Positions 44,359 to 55,542 of a stretch of 63,533 bases of DNA are shown in pieces. Made by a program: the position numbers and the translations under genes. This DNA comes from Azoarcus sp. TTM-91 (GTDB taxonomy: Bacteria > Pseudomonadota > Gammaproteobacteria > Burkholderiales > Rhodocyclaceae): the NCBI RefSeq assembly GCF_012911025.1, contig NZ_WUEI01000018.1:1-63533 (forward strand). Reading direction: 5' to 3'. The notes beneath the pieces were generated by a model. It had not been told where the DNA came from. It did not search any database and saw only the letters and a program-made list of their open reading frames with translations. How positions within the stretch are numbered: the first letter of the stretch is position 1; every line of letters starts with the position of its first letter.

Positions 44359-45384
44359 TCAGTTCGAGCTCTTTTCTTCGAGGCGTTGTTCGAGGGCGCG
44401 TATTCTATCCACCAGGGCATCCAGATGGCGAAGATGGGCGAAGTTTTTCACCCAGTCCGCGTGCCCCTGGACGGGAAGATTGGCGGTGTAGACACCGGGC
44501 TTGTTGATGGACTTGGTGACCAGGGTGCCAGCGGAGATCACCACGTCATCGACGATATGCAGGTGCCCGATGATGCCGGCCTGGCCGCCGACCATGCAGC
44601 GCGCACCAATGACAGTGCTGCCGGCAATCCCTACGCATCCCGCAATGGCGGTGTAATCGCCGATGCGGACGTTGTGGCCGATCTGGATCTGGTTGTCTAT
44701 CTTCACACCCCTGCCGATCCAGGTGTCGTCCAGCGCGCCGCGGTCTATCGTGGTGTTGGCGCCGATCTCCACCTCATCGCCGATGACGACCCGGCCGACT
44801 TGGGGGATCTTCACCCAAGCGCCGCTTTTTTCGCGGGCAAAGCCGAAGCCATCCGAACCGATGACGGCACCGGAATGGATCAGGCAGTTCCGCCCGATCA
44901 TGCAATCCGCGTAGATGGAGACTCGCGGAGAAATGCGGCTGCCCTGACCTACAACGCAATTTTTGCCGATGTAGCAGCCAGCGCCGATAACGACGTCTTC
45001 GCCGATCTCCGCGCCTGCTTCTATGACTGCCCCGGCAGCCACCGACACGGAGGCTGGAATGGCTGCCGAAACCGCCGCGGTCGGATGGATGCCGGGAAGC
45101 ACCGTCTCAGGCGGGTTGAAGAACTGCGCGACGCGAGCGAAATACAGGTAGGGGTCCGGTGCTACGACGCGCGGCCGGTCTGCCAGCAAGTCACGCGCCG
45201 CGGGACCGACGATGACTGCCGCGGCCCGGCTGGACCTCAGCTTGGAGACGTAGCGGGGATTGGCGAGGAAGGAAAGATCACCCTCCCCCGCCTGATCAAG
45301 CGTGGCTACCCGCCGGACGACGACCTTGCCATCGCCGACGAGTTCTCCACCAAGGCGGGTGACCAGCTCTTCAAGACTGTACAT
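44359..45384 (-). CDS. lpxD: UDP-3-O-acylglucosamine N-acyltransferase
   Basis: 341 residues. A uridine-binding N-terminal domain ([11 protein letters not shown]) precedes a long left-handed beta-helix of hexapeptide repeats, with the catalytic His in Gln-Ile-Gly-His-Asn-Val. It adds the second acyl chain in lipid A synthesis. Five bases separate it from fabZ. Confidence 0.96.
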   Translation of the reverse strand: MYSLEELVTRLGGELVGDGKVVVRRVATLDQAGEGDLSFLANPRYVSKLRSSRAAAVIVGPAARDLLADRPRVVAPDPYLYFARVAQFFNPPETVLPGIHPTAAVSAAIPASVSVAAGAVIEAGAEIGEDVVIGAGCYIGKNCVVGQGSRISPRVSIYADCMIGRNCLIHSGAVIGSDGFGFAREKSGAWVKIPQVGRVVIGDEVEIGANTTIDRGALDDTWIGRGVKIDNQIQIGHNVRIGDYTAIAGCVGIAGSTVIGARCMVGGQAGIIGHLHIVDDVVISAGTLVTKSINKPGVYTANLPVQGHADWVKNFAHLRHLDALVDRIRALEQRLEEKSSN

Positions 45385-45402
45385 GCGCCGCGGAGTGGAG
45401 TC

Positions 45403-45909
45403 TTACTTGCCCTCGGACAGGGACTTGATCACCTTGTCCGTGATGTCGATCCGCGGACTGGCATAGACCGCTTCCTGGAAGATGATGTCGAACTTCTCCG
45501 CTTCGGCGATCTGCTTCACCGTACGGTTGGCCTTGTCCAGAACCGACGCGAGTTCTTCGTTGCGACGCTGGTTCAAATCTTCGCGGAACTCGCGCTGCTT
45601 GCGCTGGAAATCGCGGTTCAGGTCGTTGAAGGAACGTTCCTTGTTGCGGCGATCAGCCTCGGCCATGGTCATGCCGTTGCGCTCGAGGTCTTCCTGCATG
45701 GATTGCAGGTCCTTGGCCATGCGCTGCATTTCCTGGTCGCGCTTCTCGAATTCCTTCTCCAGGCGCTGCTGGGCCCGCACTGCGGGCACCGCCTCCCGCA
45801 TCACCCGGTCGGAATTGACGAACCCAATCTTGGTCTCGGCCGCCGCGGCGCTCTGGGCGGCGATTCCGAGCACTGCTGCTGCGAGAATGGAAAGGGTGCT
45901 GACTTTCAC
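45403..45909 (-). CDS. skp: periplasmic chaperone Skp/OmpH
   Basis: 168 residues with a signal peptide cut after about Ala-Ala-Ala (residue 24). The mature part starts with Lys-Ile-Gly-Phe-Val-Asn and contains a long charged coiled coil (about 45-130), the tentacles of the Skp trimer. It carries outer membrane proteins to BamA, encoded just upstream. Confidence 0.94.
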   Translation of the reverse strand: MKVSTLSILAAAVLGIAAQSAAAAETKIGFVNSDRVMREAVPAVRAQQRLEKEFEKRDQEMQRMAKDLQSMQEDLERNGMTMAEADRRNKERSFNDLNRDFQRKQREFREDLNQRRNEELASVLDKANRTVKQIAEAEKFDIIFQEAVYASPRIDITDKVIKSLSEGK

Positions 45910-45947
45910 TTAAGCCTCCAACGAAAACGATAAGGGCTGCGGGCGTA

Positions 45948-48236
45948 TCAGAACACCGAGCCCATCTGGAACTGGAACCGCTGGACCTCATCCTCGGATT
46001 TGGCATTCAGCGGGAAACCAACGCTGAACTTCAGCGGACCGATAGGCGAACTCCACGCAAACGCCAGTCCACTACTGTAGCGCAAGTCGCCGAACTTGAG
46101 CTTCTGGTCCTCGCCCCACACCTGGCCAGCGTCGAAGAAAGCGGAAATGCGGAAGGAGCGATCCATTCCGGCACCCGGCATCGGGAAGTAGAACTCCGCG
46201 TTGCCAACGACCTTGCGGGTGCCGCCCAGGGAGTCGCCATCGGTGTTGCGGTCGGTACCCAGCGAGCTCTGCTCGTAGCCGCGCACCGAGCCAATACCGC
46301 CCGCGTAGAAATTCTTGTAGAAAGGCATGGGCTTGCCACCGTAGCCCTTGGCCCAACCGAAGTCGCTATTGAGCATCAGCGCATAGTCCCGCCCGATCGG
46401 CAGCCAGTACTGGTATTGGTAGTTCAGCTTGCCGTAGCGGATATCGCCGCCGGGAACCGCGACTTCGCCGTAGATGCGTTGATAGATACCCTTGCGCGGA
46501 TAGAGCACGCTGTCACGGCTATCGCGAGCCCAGCCAGCACTTGCGATCAAGCTCATCAAACCGCCGCAGTCATAGCTTTCGCAGAACTTGATGTACTGCG
46601 ACGGGCTGTCGGAATAGGTGGTGATCCGGGTCCGGTCCAGGGTCAGGCCGAAGCTGATGCTGTCATCTTCCGCGATCGGATACCCCAGACGCAGGCCGAC
46701 ACCACTGGAAACCGTCTTGTACGGAGCCACCGAATAGGATTCTGACGGATCGTAGGTTCGGTGGTAGACATCCCACCCCAGACTGACGCCATCCACCGTG
46801 TAATACGGGTTGGTGAAGGACAAGGCATAGGTCCGGTTGGAAGCGCTGGTGTTCAGGCCCAGCGTCAGGGCGTTGCCGCTACCGAAAAGATTCTGCTGGG
46901 AAATGGAGGCCGACAGGACGACCTTTTCGGAACTGGAGAAGCCGGCGCCCAGCATCAGGTTGCCGGTCGCGCGCTCCTTGACGTTGAAGTTGGCGTCGAC
47001 CTGGTCGGTCGTTCCCGGCACGGCAGGCGTTTCCACCGTGACCTCGTCGAAGAAGCCCAGCCGGTCTACCCGGGTGCGGGAGCGGTTGATCGCAGAGGCG
47101 TCGTACCAAGCGCCTTCCATCTGCCGCATCTCGCGGCGCACCACCTCGTCGCGCGTCTTGGTATTGCCGCCGACATTAATGCGGCGCACATACACCCGGC
47201 GGCCCGGATCCACGAACACGGTGAAAGCGACTTCGCGCTTCTCCTTGTCCACCTCGGGCGCAGCATTCACGTTGGCAAAGGCATAGCCCTCGTTGCCCAA
47301 CTTGTCGGTCACCGCCTTGGTCGTCTCGGTGAGCTTCTCACGCGAGAAAATCTCACCCGGCTTGATGGTGCTCAGCGCCAGATAGTCGGACTCGGGCAGG
47401 ATGAGGTCGCCAGTGAAGCGGACACCGGTGACGGTATAGACCTCGCCCTCGGTGATGCTGAGGGTGATGTAGATGTCCTTTTTGTCCGGGGTGATCGAAA
47501 CCTGGGTCGAATCGATGTTGAAATCCAGATAGCCCCGGTTAAGGTAATACGAGCGCAGATTTTCCAGGTCGGCGGACAGCTTCTGGCGGGAATACTGGTC
47601 GTTCTTGGTGTACCAGGTGAGCCAGCCCGGCGTCGTCAACTGGAACAGATCCAGCAGGTCGTCCTCGTCGAAGGCCTTGGCGCCGATGATGCTGATCTGC
47701 TTGATCTTGGCGACTTCACCCTCGTCCACGGTGAAGTTGATGGAAACACGGTTGCGTTCCAGCGGGGTCACGGTGGTGGTGACGGTCGCCGCGTACTTGC
47801 CGCGGCTGAGGTACTGCCGCTTCAGTTCCTGCTCTGCCCGGTCCAGCAGCGCGCGGTCGAAAATACGGGATTCGGCCAGGCCGACTTCACGCAGGCCCTT
47901 CTTCAGCTGGTCCTTGTCGAATTCCTTCACGCCAACGAAATCGATCTGCGCGATCGCGGGGCGCTCATCCACCAACACGACGAGCACGTCGTTCTCGACT
48001 TCGATACGCACATCGCGGAAGAAGCCGGTAGCGAACAGGCCGCGGATAGCCTCTGCGGCCTGGCCTTCATCAAAACGCTCTCCAACCTTTACCGGCAGAT
48101 AATTGAATACCGTACCGGCTTCGGTTCGCTGAATTCCTTCGACACGGATGTCTTTTACGGTGAACGGTTCGAAAGCAAGCGCCGGCGAAGCGGCAAAAAG
48201 GGCCGTGATCAGCCCGGACAGAAGCTTACGGTTCAT
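45948..48236 (-). CDS. bamA: outer membrane protein assembly factor BamA
   Basis: 762 residues with a signal peptide (about 1-21), five POTRA domains (about 22-420) and a C-terminal beta barrel. The conserved Val-Arg-Gly-Tyr of loop 6 is present and the last residue is Phe, as expected for a barrel protein. It inserts outer membrane proteins. Its neighbours rseP and skp serve the same compartment. Confidence 0.97.
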   Translation of the reverse strand: MNRKLLSGLITALFAASPALAFEPFTVKDIRVEGIQRTEAGTVFNYLPVKVGERFDEGQAAEAIRGLFATGFFRDVRIEVENDVLVVLVDERPAIAQIDFVGVKEFDKDQLKKGLREVGLAESRIFDRALLDRAEQELKRQYLSRGKYAATVTTTVTPLERNRVSINFTVDEGEVAKIKQISIIGAKAFDEDDLLDLFQLTTPGWLTWYTKNDQYSRQKLSADLENLRSYYLNRGYLDFNIDSTQVSITPDKKDIYITLSITEGEVYTVTGVRFTGDLILPESDYLALSTIKPGEIFSREKLTETTKAVTDKLGNEGYAFANVNAAPEVDKEKREVAFTVFVDPGRRVYVRRINVGGNTKTRDEVVRREMRQMEGAWYDASAINRSRTRVDRLGFFDEVTVETPAVPGTTDQVDANFNVKERATGNLMLGAGFSSSEKVVLSASISQQNLFGSGNALTLGLNTSASNRTYALSFTNPYYTVDGVSLGWDVYHRTYDPSESYSVAPYKTVSSGVGLRLGYPIAEDDSISFGLTLDRTRITTYSDSPSQYIKFCESYDCGGLMSLIASAGWARDSRDSVLYPRKGIYQRIYGEVAVPGGDIRYGKLNYQYQYWLPIGRDYALMLNSDFGWAKGYGGKPMPFYKNFYAGGIGSVRGYEQSSLGTDRNTDGDSLGGTRKVVGNAEFYFPMPGAGMDRSFRISAFFDAGQVWGEDQKLKFGDLRYSSGLAFAWSSPIGPLKFSVGFPLNAKSEDEVQRFQFQMGSVF

Positions 48237-48247
48237 TCTTCAGTTGT

Positions 48248-49612
48248 TCAGCCGGAAATGAGACGATTGATGTCGTTGTAGAAGGCGAATGCCATGAGCA
48301 TTGCGAGGAGAGCGAGACCGATTTGTTGACCGATCTCCATGATGCGTTCCGGAATCGGACCGCCCTTGATGATCTCCACCACATAATACAGTAAATGCCC
48401 ACCATCCAGCACCGGGATGGGGAGCAGGTTCAGCACGCCCAGGCTTATGCTGATGAGGGCGACGAACTTCAGATAGTGGCTGAGTCCGAGCTGGGCCGTC
48501 TGGCCCGCATAGTCGGCGATGGTGACCGGGCCGGAGAGGTTCTTCCAGGACACCTCGCCGGTCAGCATCCGCCCCATCATCTTCAGGCTGAGGACACTGG
48601 TTTCCCAAGTCTGAGATATCGCCTTGACCAGCCCCTGCATCGGGCCATAGCTCACCACGGCGAACATCGACAGGCCGCCATGGACGGGCTCGGCAACCGC
48701 CACGCCGATACGGCCGATCTGCTGGCCGTTCTCATTCGCCAGCTCGGGCACTACCTCGAATTGGAGCTGCCGCCCTTCCCGCACCACATCCAGGGCCACA
48801 GATCTCCCGCCGGCCTCGCGGATTTTGCCGACGAGGTCCGTCCAGGAGCTGATGGCCGCGCCGTCTATCCGCAGCACCTCATCCCCGACACGCAGCCCGG
48901 CGCGATCAGCCGCAGCGCCCGCCACCAGCTTGCCGATGACCGGCGGAATCGCCGGTCGCCACGGCTTGAGGCCCATCCGGGTAATCAGGTCTTCTCCGCC
49001 GTCATCTATCGGCAGACCGGTGAGATCGAGCACCCGCACTGCGGGCCGCTCCTCAAGCGTCGTCACATGGAGTTCCACCTTCCGGCTCTCCAGCGCGTGG
49101 CGCAACAGCGCCCACCGCAGCTCCTGCCAACTGCGGACCTCCTCGCCGTCGACCATCCCCACCAGATCACCCTCGACGATCCCCGCTGCTACCGCAGGGG
49201 AGTTCTCACCGGCTATCGCAAGCCGCGGACGCAACTCCTCGGTTCCCGCCACGAAAACGCCCCAATACACCGCGATCGCCAACAGGAAATTGGCCAGGGG
49301 TCCTGCCGCAACGATGGCGAAGCGCCGCCAGACGCTCTTGCGATTGAACGCGCGGTGCAACTCTTCTGGCGGGACCTCGCCCTCCCGCTCGTCCAGCATT
49401 TTTACGTAGCCGCCCAACGGAAACGCGGAGAGTGCCCACTCGGTGCCATCCCGTCCCGCCTTGCGGACAAGCAATGGACGCCCGAAACCGATGGAGAAGC
49501 GCAGCACCTTCACACCGCACCACCGGGCGACGAGGTAATGCCCCAACTCATGAACCAGAATCAGGACACCGAGGGCAACGGCGAAAGGAATCAGATAGTT
49601 CAGCAGGGACAT
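48248..49612 (-). CDS. rseP: RIP metalloprotease RseP
   Basis: 454 residues. The zinc motif His21-Glu-Leu-Gly-His25 is in the first membrane helix and the second motif Leu-Asp-Gly-Gly-His in a later one. Two PDZ domains lie between. It cleaves anti-sigma-E and remnant signal peptides inside the membrane. The ATG shares a base with the dxr stop (TGATG). Confidence 0.96.
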   Translation of the reverse strand: MSLLNYLIPFAVALGVLILVHELGHYLVARWCGVKVLRFSIGFGRPLLVRKAGRDGTEWALSAFPLGGYVKMLDEREGEVPPEELHRAFNRKSVWRRFAIVAAGPLANFLLAIAVYWGVFVAGTEELRPRLAIAGENSPAVAAGIVEGDLVGMVDGEEVRSWQELRWALLRHALESRKVELHVTTLEERPAVRVLDLTGLPIDDGGEDLITRMGLKPWRPAIPPVIGKLVAGAAADRAGLRVGDEVLRIDGAAISSWTDLVGKIREAGGRSVALDVVREGRQLQFEVVPELANENGQQIGRIGVAVAEPVHGGLSMFAVVSYGPMQGLVKAISQTWETSVLSLKMMGRMLTGEVSWKNLSGPVTIADYAGQTAQLGLSHYLKFVALISISLGVLNLLPIPVLDGGHLLYYVVEIIKGGPIPERIMEIGQQIGLALLAMLMAFAFYNDINRLISG

Positions 49613-50811
49613 CAGGTAGCCTGGCGTAGTCGTATCTCGTTGCGCGCATACTCCCGCGCGCAGGCGTCGGCAGCGAGCACCGACTCGAGCGAATCGACCG
49701 TAAGCGCCCCGGCACGTTCCATACACGCTGCGATCACTTCCGGAATCTGCAGGAAGCCGATTCGACGCTCCAGGAAGGCCGCGACAGCCTCTTCATTGGC
49801 AGCATTCAGCACAGCCGCAGCAGCACCGCCGGCCCGCAACGCCTCGTAGGCCAGCGCGAGACAAGGAAAGCGGGAGAAATCCGGCCGCTCGAAAGTCATC
49901 CGCGCGACCTCGAAGAGGTCCAGCGCCTTGACGCCCGAATCGATGCGGTCAGGCCAGGCCAGCGCATGCGCGATGGGCGTGCGCATGTCTGGATTGCCCA
50001 GTTGCGCCAGCACCGAGCCATCCTCGTAATCCACCATCGAATGGATGACGCTCTGCGGGTGGACGACCACTTCGATCCGCTCCGCCGGCACGCCGAACAA
50101 CCAGTGAGCCTCGATCACCTCCAGGCCCTTGTTCATCATCGTCGCCGAGTCAACCGAGATCTTCCGCCCCATGACCCAGTTCGGATGCGCACAAGCCTGC
50201 TCGGGGCTCACCTGCTCCAGCTGCGACAACGGCGTCTCGCGGAAGGGGCCGCCCGAGGCGGTCAGCAGCACGCGGCGAACGCCGTGAGAGCCTGGATTGC
50301 GGCGAAAACTCCCGGGCAGCGACTGGAACACCGCGTTGTGCTCGCTATCGATCGGCAGGAGTGTGGCGCCAGCCCTCTCCACTGCATCGATAAACAGCTG
50401 CCCCGACAGCACCAAGGCTTCCTTGTTGGCCAGCAGAACTTTCTTCCCCACGCGGGCTGCAGCCAGCGTAGGCGCCAACCCCGCCGCCCCCACGATAGCA
50501 GCCATTACCGCATCCACATCTGCGTGACTGGCGACATCCACCAACGCATGCTCGCCGTGCAGCACCTCGGTCTTGCTGCCGGCCTCCTTCAGAGCTTGCC
50601 GCAGGGAAGCTGCCGCCGTCTCGTCCCGCATTACCGCGTAACGCGGCGAAAAGCGCAGACACTGCGCCTGGAGCTTCTCCCACTGCCGGCTGGCGGTCAG
50701 CGCGAAAACGGTAAAACGGTCTGGATGACGAGCGACGACATCCAGCGTGCTGACGCCGATCGAGCCAGTGGCCCCGAGAACGGTAAGTTGCTGCGGACGA
50801 ATTGAGGACAT
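49612..50811 (-). CDS. dxr: 1-deoxy-D-xylulose-5-phosphate reductoisomerase
   Basis: 399 residues. The NADPH-binding Gly-Ala-Thr-Gly-Ser-Ile-Gly is at about residues 13-19; Leu-Ala-Asn-Lys-Glu-Ala-Leu-Val and Asp-Ser-Glu-His-Asn-Ala form the substrate and metal site. It commits carbon to the MEP pathway, supplying UppS, whose gene is two positions upstream. Confidence 0.97.
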   Translation of the reverse strand: MSSIRPQQLTVLGATGSIGVSTLDVVARHPDRFTVFALTASRQWEKLQAQCLRFSPRYAVMRDETAAASLRQALKEAGSKTEVLHGEHALVDVASHADVDAVMAAIVGAAGLAPTLAAARVGKKVLLANKEALVLSGQLFIDAVERAGATLLPIDSEHNAVFQSLPGSFRRNPGSHGVRRVLLTASGGPFRETPLSQLEQVSPEQACAHPNWVMGRKISVDSATMMNKGLEVIEAHWLFGVPAERIEVVVHPQSVIHSMVDYEDGSVLAQLGNPDMRTPIAHALAWPDRIDSGVKALDLFEVARMTFERPDFSRFPCLALAYEALRAGGAAAAVLNAANEEAVAAFLERRIGFLQIPEVIAACMERAGALTVDSLESVLAADACAREYARNEIRLRQAT

Positions 50812-50835
50812 CTGGAAAAGGGAATCGGTTACCTG

Positions 50836-51660
50836 TCAGGCAATCAGCAGCAGGGTTCCGAGTCCGATCAGGGGCAAGGTGGACGTCAGGCTGTCGATGC
50901 GATCCAGCACACCGCCGTGGCCGGGGAGCAACGTACCGCTGTCCTTCATGCCTGCCTGCCGCTTTAGCAAGGACTCGAAAAGATCTCCGATGATGCTGAC
51001 CGCGGTTACGAGCACAAGGACAGGCGCAAGCAGGAGCAGATTAGCAATCGGCTGCGTCACGCCACCCAGAGAAAACGCCACTATGTAACCAAAAACCACC
51101 ACGCCTGCCGCCGCGCCGTAGGCTCCCTCCCATGTCTTGCCCGGGCTGATCGCCGGCGCCAGCTTGCGCCGGCCAAAGGCACGGCCGGAGAAATAAGCCG
51201 CTATGTCTGCGACCCAGACGATCGCCATGGCCGCGAGCAGCAGCCAGGGCCCGAACTGCCTGAGGTGCGCCAAAGCGAGCGCCGGCGGCAGCAGCACGAG
51301 CGCTCCGACCAGGACAGCCAGTGCCGGCGAAGAAAGACGCCACTTGCTCTTCAGCCACAGCGGCACTACCAACAGCCAGAACAGGACGCTCAAGCCATAA
51401 ATGGGGAAAAGCAGGGTTGGATCAGCGCTTTGCTCAGTCAGCCCTGCGAAATGCCCGATCAGGAAGCAAAGGATGGCGGCTCCCGCACTGAAGACAACGC
51501 TCCGAGACGAACGAAAGCCGGCGAGCGCCCCCCACTCCCAGGCACCGGCAAAACATACCAGCGCACAAAAACCCAGCCAGGCAGCAGGAGGAAGCAGAAA
51601 TAGGACGGCCAGCAGGCCGAACAGGAGAACCAGCGCGGTGATGACCCGCGTTTTAAGCAT
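50836..51660 (-). CDS. cdsA: phosphatidate cytidylyltransferase
   Basis: 274 residues with about eight membrane helices. The C-terminal CDP-transferase signature ([19 protein letters not shown]) is complete. It makes CDP-diacylglycerol. The ATG at 51660 lies inside the end of uppS (8-base overlap). Confidence 0.96.
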   Translation of the reverse strand: MLKTRVITALVLLFGLLAVLFLLPPAAWLGFCALVCFAGAWEWGALAGFRSSRSVVFSAGAAILCFLIGHFAGLTEQSADPTLLFPIYGLSVLFWLLVVPLWLKSKWRLSSPALAVLVGALVLLPPALALAHLRQFGPWLLLAAMAIVWVADIAAYFSGRAFGRRKLAPAISPGKTWEGAYGAAAGVVVFGYIVAFSLGGVTQPIANLLLLAPVLVLVTAVSIIGDLFESLLKRQAGMKDSGTLLPGHGGVLDRIDSLTSTLPLIGLGTLLLIA

Positions 51661-52459
51661 GATGCCCCGGATCCGATGCCGCCGTTGTCTCCACTGCTGC
51701 GACGGGCTCACGCAACTGCTCGCTAGTGCGGCCGAAGCGGCGCTCGCGGCCACCATAGGAGGCGATGGCCTGATCCAGCGCACTGACATCAAAGTCGGGC
51801 CACAGGGTCTCGGTGAAGAACAGCTCGGTATAGGCAAGCTGCCACAGCAGGAAATTGCTGATGCGCTGCTCACCGCCGGTGCGAATGAAAAGATCCGGCT
51901 CCGGGGCGTAGCTCATCGACAGTTCCGCAGCGAGCTCCTGCTCGGTGAACTCGCCGGCGCGATCTGGCGCCCGGGCGCTCATTTTATTGACGGCCTGCAT
52001 GATGTCCCAGCGGCCACCGTAATTGGCGGCGACCGTCAGCGTGAAACGCTCATTGGCCGCGGTGAGCTCTTCTGCTGACCGGATGATCTCCACCAGCTTG
52101 GGATCGAAACGCGACAAATCGCCAACCACGCGGAAACGGATGCCGTTCTGATGCAGGCGCGTCACCTCCTTGCGCAGCGACTTCATGAAGAGCTGCATCA
52201 GGAAAGACACTTCGTCCACCGGCCTGCGCCAGTTCTCGGAGCTGAAGGCGAACAAAGTAAGGTACTCGACCCCGCGTTCCATGCAGGCGCGGATCACGGT
52301 CCGCACCGTTTCCACGCCCCGGCTATGGCCAGCGACGCGGGGCATGAAGCGCTTGCGGGCCCAGCGGCCGTTGCCATCCATGATGATGGCGATGTGACGC
52401 GGCACCGTTGATACCTCGGGAATATCCCGAGTGGAACTGCTAAAACGCGCGTCGGCCAA
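51653..52459 (-). CDS. uppS: undecaprenyl diphosphate synthase
   Basis: 268 residues. Ile-Met-Asp-Gly-Asn-Gly-Arg-Trp-Ala near residue 26 holds the catalytic Asp; Gly-His and Phe-Ser-Ser-Glu-Asn-Trp and the C-terminal [11 protein letters not shown] motif follow. It makes the C55 lipid carrier for peptidoglycan and LPS. The tail after about residue 245 is slightly longer than usual. Confidence 0.97.
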   Translation of the reverse strand: MADARFSSSTRDIPEVSTVPRHIAIIMDGNGRWARKRFMPRVAGHSRGVETVRTVIRACMERGVEYLTLFAFSSENWRRPVDEVSFLMQLFMKSLRKEVTRLHQNGIRFRVVGDLSRFDPKLVEIIRSAEELTAANERFTLTVAANYGGRWDIMQAVNKMSARAPDRAGEFTEQELAAELSMSYAPEPDLFIRTGGEQRISNFLLWQLAYTELFFTETLWPDFDVSALDQAIASYGGRERRFGRTSEQLREPVAAVETTAASDPGHHA

Positions 52460-52508
52460 GATCCGCCTCCTGTGTTTCGCCCGGTTGTTGCAAGACCGGC
52501 CGAAGGGC

Positions 52509-53066
52509 TCAGATCTGCATCAGTTCCTGTTCTTTCTGCGACAGCAGCTTGTCGATCTCGGCGACATAGCGGTCGGTCAGCTTCTGGATATCGTCCTCGG
52601 CACGGCGCTCGTCGTCCTCGGAAATGGTCTTGTCCTTGACGGCATCCTTCAGTTGCTGATTGGCATCCCGACGCAGATTGCGCACGGCGATCTTGGCGCC
52701 CTCGCCTTCCTGGCGGACGACCTTGGTCAGGTCACGACGGCGCTCCTCGGTCAAGGCCGGCATCGGCACCCGGATCAGCTCGCCCATCGTAGCCGGGTTG
52801 AGGCCGAGATCGCTATCGCGGATCGCCTTCTCGACCTTGCCCACCATGCTCTTTTCCCAGGGCTGCACGCCAATGGTGCGGGCATCGATCAGGGTCACGT
52901 TCGCCACCTGGTTCACCGGAACCAGGCTGCCGTAATACTCGACCATGACGTGATCGAGCAGGCCGGTATGCGCACGGCCGGTGCGGATCTTGGCGAGGTC
53001 GGTCTTGAGCGCCTCGACCGACTTCTGCATCTTCTGTTCGGTCGTCTTCTTCAGCTCGGGAGTCAT
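52509..53066 (-). CDS. frr: ribosome recycling factor
   Basis: 185 residues, the standard size. The helical domain holds Lys-Ile-Arg-Thr-Gly-Arg-Ala, and the Val-Glu-Tyr-Tyr-Gly and Trp-Glu-Lys motifs are typical. With EF-G it splits ribosomes after termination. It follows pyrH by ten bases. Confidence 0.97.
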   Translation of the reverse strand: MTPELKKTTEQKMQKSVEALKTDLAKIRTGRAHTGLLDHVMVEYYGSLVPVNQVANVTLIDARTIGVQPWEKSMVGKVEKAIRDSDLGLNPATMGELIRVPMPALTEERRRDLTKVVRQEGEGAKIAVRNLRRDANQQLKDAVKDKTISEDDERRAEDDIQKLTDRYVAEIDKLLSQKEQELMQI

Positions 53067-53076
53067 GCTCGCTTCC

Positions 53077-53793
53077 TCAGGAGTGGACCAATGTGCCTTC
53101 GTCTTCGCCCATCACCACGCGCGTGAGCGCGCCGGGCTTGAAGATGGAAAACACGTTGATCGGCAGTTTCTGGTCGCGGCAGAGGGCAAACGCAGTGGCA
53201 TCAAGCACCGCCAGGTTGCGGCCGATGGCTTCGTCGAAGCTGATGCGGTGATAGCGCTGAGCCTGCGGATCCTTCTTCGGATCCGCGGTATAGACGCCAT
53301 CCACCTTGGTCGCCTTCAGCACGATCTGGGCACCGATCTCGGAACCGCGCAGCGCGGCAGCGGTATCGGTGGTGAAGAACGGATTGCCTGTGCCAGCGGC
53401 GAAAATCACCACCCGGCCTTCTTCGAGGTGGCGGATCGCCCGTCCCCGGATGTAGGGCTCGACCACTTGATCGATACGCAGCGCCGACTGCACGCGGGCC
53501 TCGAGGTCGTTACGGCGCATCGCGTCGGCCAGTGCCATCGCGTTCATCACCGTCGCCAGCATGCCCATGTAGTCGGCCGTAGCGCGGTCCATGCCGGAGG
53601 CCGCGCCCTTCATGCCACGAAAAATGTTGCCGCCGCCGATCACCACACCCACCTGCACACCGAGGCGGTTCACCTCGGTGATCTCGGCAACGATGCGGCT
53701 GACGACCTCCTCATTGATGCCGTAGGCGTCATCGCCCATCAGGGCTTCACCGGAGAGCTTGAGCAGGATGCGCTTGTATGCGGCGGCGGACAT
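53077..53793 (-). CDS. pyrH: UMP kinase
   Basis: 238 residues, amino acid kinase fold. Lys-Leu-Ser-Gly-Glu-Ala-Leu near the N-terminus, Val-Ile-Gly-Gly-Gly-Asn-Ile-Phe-Arg and Lys-Ala-Thr-Lys-Val-Asp-Gly-Val-Tyr motifs are present. It makes UDP from UMP. Twelve bases separate it from tsf. Confidence 0.97.
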   Translation of the reverse strand: MSAAAYKRILLKLSGEALMGDDAYGINEEVVSRIVAEITEVNRLGVQVGVVIGGGNIFRGMKGAASGMDRATADYMGMLATVMNAMALADAMRRNDLEARVQSALRIDQVVEPYIRGRAIRHLEEGRVVIFAAGTGNPFFTTDTAAALRGSEIGAQIVLKATKVDGVYTADPKKDPQAQRYHRISFDEAIGRNLAVLDATAFALCRDQKLPINVFSIFKPGALTRVVMGEDEGTLVHS

Positions 53794-53805
53794 GTACGCT
53801 GCTCC

Positions 53806-54699
53806 TTACTTCTGGGCAGCGGCGGCCTGGGCGGCCACTTCGGCGGCGAAGTCGGTGACCTTCTTCTCGATCCCCTCGCCCACCAGATAGAGCACGAAGC
53901 TGCCGACGGAGGCGTTGCGCGCCTTCAGCAGCTGCTCGATGGTCTGCTTGCCGTCCTCGGCCTTCACGAACACCTGGGCCAGCAGCGTGACTTCCTTCAG
54001 GAACTTCTGCACGGTGCCGTCGGCGATCTTCTCCAGCATGGCTTCGGGCTTGTTGTCGGCGCGAGCCTTTTCGATCGCCACGCGGCGCTCGGTGTCGATC
54101 AGATCCTGCGACACGCCGGAAGCATCCAGCGCCTTCGGCTTGGACGCGGCGATATGCATCGCGATGTCCTTGCCCAGCTGTTCATCACCGCCAACCAGGT
54201 CCAGCAGCACGCCAACCTTGGCGCCGCCGTGGATGTAGCTGTACAGCTGACCCTTGGCCTCGATGCGGGCAAAGCGGCGCAGGGACATGTTTTCGCCGAT
54301 CTTGCCGACCAGCGCGGCGCGGGTCGACTCGATGGTGCCTTCACCGAAGGGCAGCGCAGACAGCGCGGCAACGTCGGCCGGGCTCTGGCTGACGACCAGA
54401 TCGGCCGCACCCTTGACCAGCGCGAGGAAGTCGTCGTTCTTGGCCACGAAGTCGGTCTCGCAATTGACTTCGATGATTGCGCCCTGCTTGCCATCGGCGG
54501 ACACGCTGACGGCCACGATGCCTTCAGCGGCAACGCGGGCGGCCGCCTTGGAGGCCTTGTTGCCCAGCTTGACGCGCAGAATCTCTTCAGCCTTGCCCAT
54601 ATCGCCGGCAGCTTCGGCCAGGGCTTTCTTGCATTCCATCATCGGCGCGTCGGTCTTCTCGCGCAGTTCCTTGACCATGCTTGCGGTGATTTCCGCCAT
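53806..54699 (-). CDS. tsf: elongation factor Ts
   Basis: 297 residues. The N-terminal [18 protein letters not shown] and the core Asn-Cys-Glu-Thr-Asp-Phe-Val-Ala are diagnostic. It exchanges nucleotide on EF-Tu. The ATG at 54699 follows AGGAGTTAGC; the longer frame has no such site. Confidence 0.97.
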   Translation of the reverse strand: MAEITASMVKELREKTDAPMMECKKALAEAAGDMGKAEEILRVKLGNKASKAAARVAAEGIVAVSVSADGKQGAIIEVNCETDFVAKNDDFLALVKGAADLVVSQSPADVAALSALPFGEGTIESTRAALVGKIGENMSLRRFARIEAKGQLYSYIHGGAKVGVLLDLVGGDEQLGKDIAMHIAASKPKALDASGVSQDLIDTERRVAIEKARADNKPEAMLEKIADGTVQKFLKEVTLLAQVFVKAEDGKQTIEQLLKARNASVGSFVLYLVGEGIEKKVTDFAAEVAAQAAAAQK

Positions 54700-54725
54700 G
54701 CTAACTCCTGGGATCTCAGTCAAAT

Positions 54726-54746
54726 CCGGCGGCTCCAGGCCGCCGG
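54726..54746 (-). terminator. rpsB-tsf intergenic hairpin (attenuator)
   Basis: An 8-base-pair stem CCGGCGGC/GCCGCCGG with a 5-base loop lies between the rpsB stop and the tsf ribosome binding site, followed on the minus strand by a short ATTTG. A second small stem (GGAAGG/CCTTCC) sits just before it. In E. coli a partial terminator at this place lowers tsf relative to rpsB; the same is likely here. Confidence 0.55.
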
Positions 54747-54783
54747 TATTCGGTTTTCTATCGGGAAGGAGAACCTTCCGGAA

Positions 54784-55542
54784 TCAGGCCTGCTGTTCCT
54801 GCGTGCCGTCTTCTTCGACTTCGACGAATTCGTCGGCGCCGGCGGCAACGATTTCCTGCAGCACCTGGCTGCGGCCTTCCAGCACCGCATCGGCCACGCC
54901 GCGGGCGTACAGGCGGATGGCGCGGGAGGAGTCGTCGTTACCCGGGATCACGTAGTCAATACCTTCGGGGGAGTGGTTGGTATCCACCACGGCCACGACC
55001 GGAATACCCAGCTTCTGGGCTTCGGTGACGGCGATCTTGTGGTAGCCCACGTCGATGATGAACAGCGCGTCCGGCAGGCCGCCCATGTCCTTGATGCCGC
55101 CGATGCTCTTCTGCAGCTTTTCGAGCTCGCGGGTCACGGTCAGCGCTTCGCGCTTGGACAGACGCTCGATGGAACCGTCTTCGATCATCGCCTCGATTTC
55201 CTTCAGGCGCTTGATGGACTGCTTGACCGTCTTGAAGTTGGTCAGCATGCCGCCCAGCCAGCGCTCGTCTACGAAGGGCATGCCGGCGCGGCGGGCTTCC
55301 TCGGCGATGATCTCGCGAGCCTGGCGCTTGGTGCTGACAAAGAGGATGGTGCCGCGGTTGGAAGCGAGCTTGCGCACGAAGCTCATCGCTTCGGTGTACT
55401 TCACCATCGTCTTTTCGAGGTTGACGATGTGGATCTTGTTGCGCTGGCCGAAGATGTACGGGGCCATGCGGGGATTCCAGAAGCGGGTCTGGTGGCCGAA
55501 ATGGACGCCCGCTTCGAGCATCTGACGCATCGTGACAGTCAT
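54784..55542 (-). CDS. rpsB: 30S ribosomal protein S2
   Basis: 252 residues. Starts [17 protein letters not shown], the classic S2 N-terminus, after GGAG in CGGAGTTACACA. Head of the long minus-strand operon. The acidic C-terminal tail is normal. It is divergent from map, as in many bacteria. Confidence 0.98.
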   Translation of the reverse strand: MTVTMRQMLEAGVHFGHQTRFWNPRMAPYIFGQRNKIHIVNLEKTMVKYTEAMSFVRKLASNRGTILFVSTKRQAREIIAEEARRAGMPFVDERWLGGMLTNFKTVKQSIKRLKEIEAMIEDGSIERLSKREALTVTRELEKLQKSIGGIKDMGGLPDALFIIDVGYHKIAVTEAQKLGIPVVAVVDTNHSPEGIDYVIPGNDDSSRAIRLYARGVADAVLEGRSQVLQEIVAAGADEFVEVEEDGTQEQQA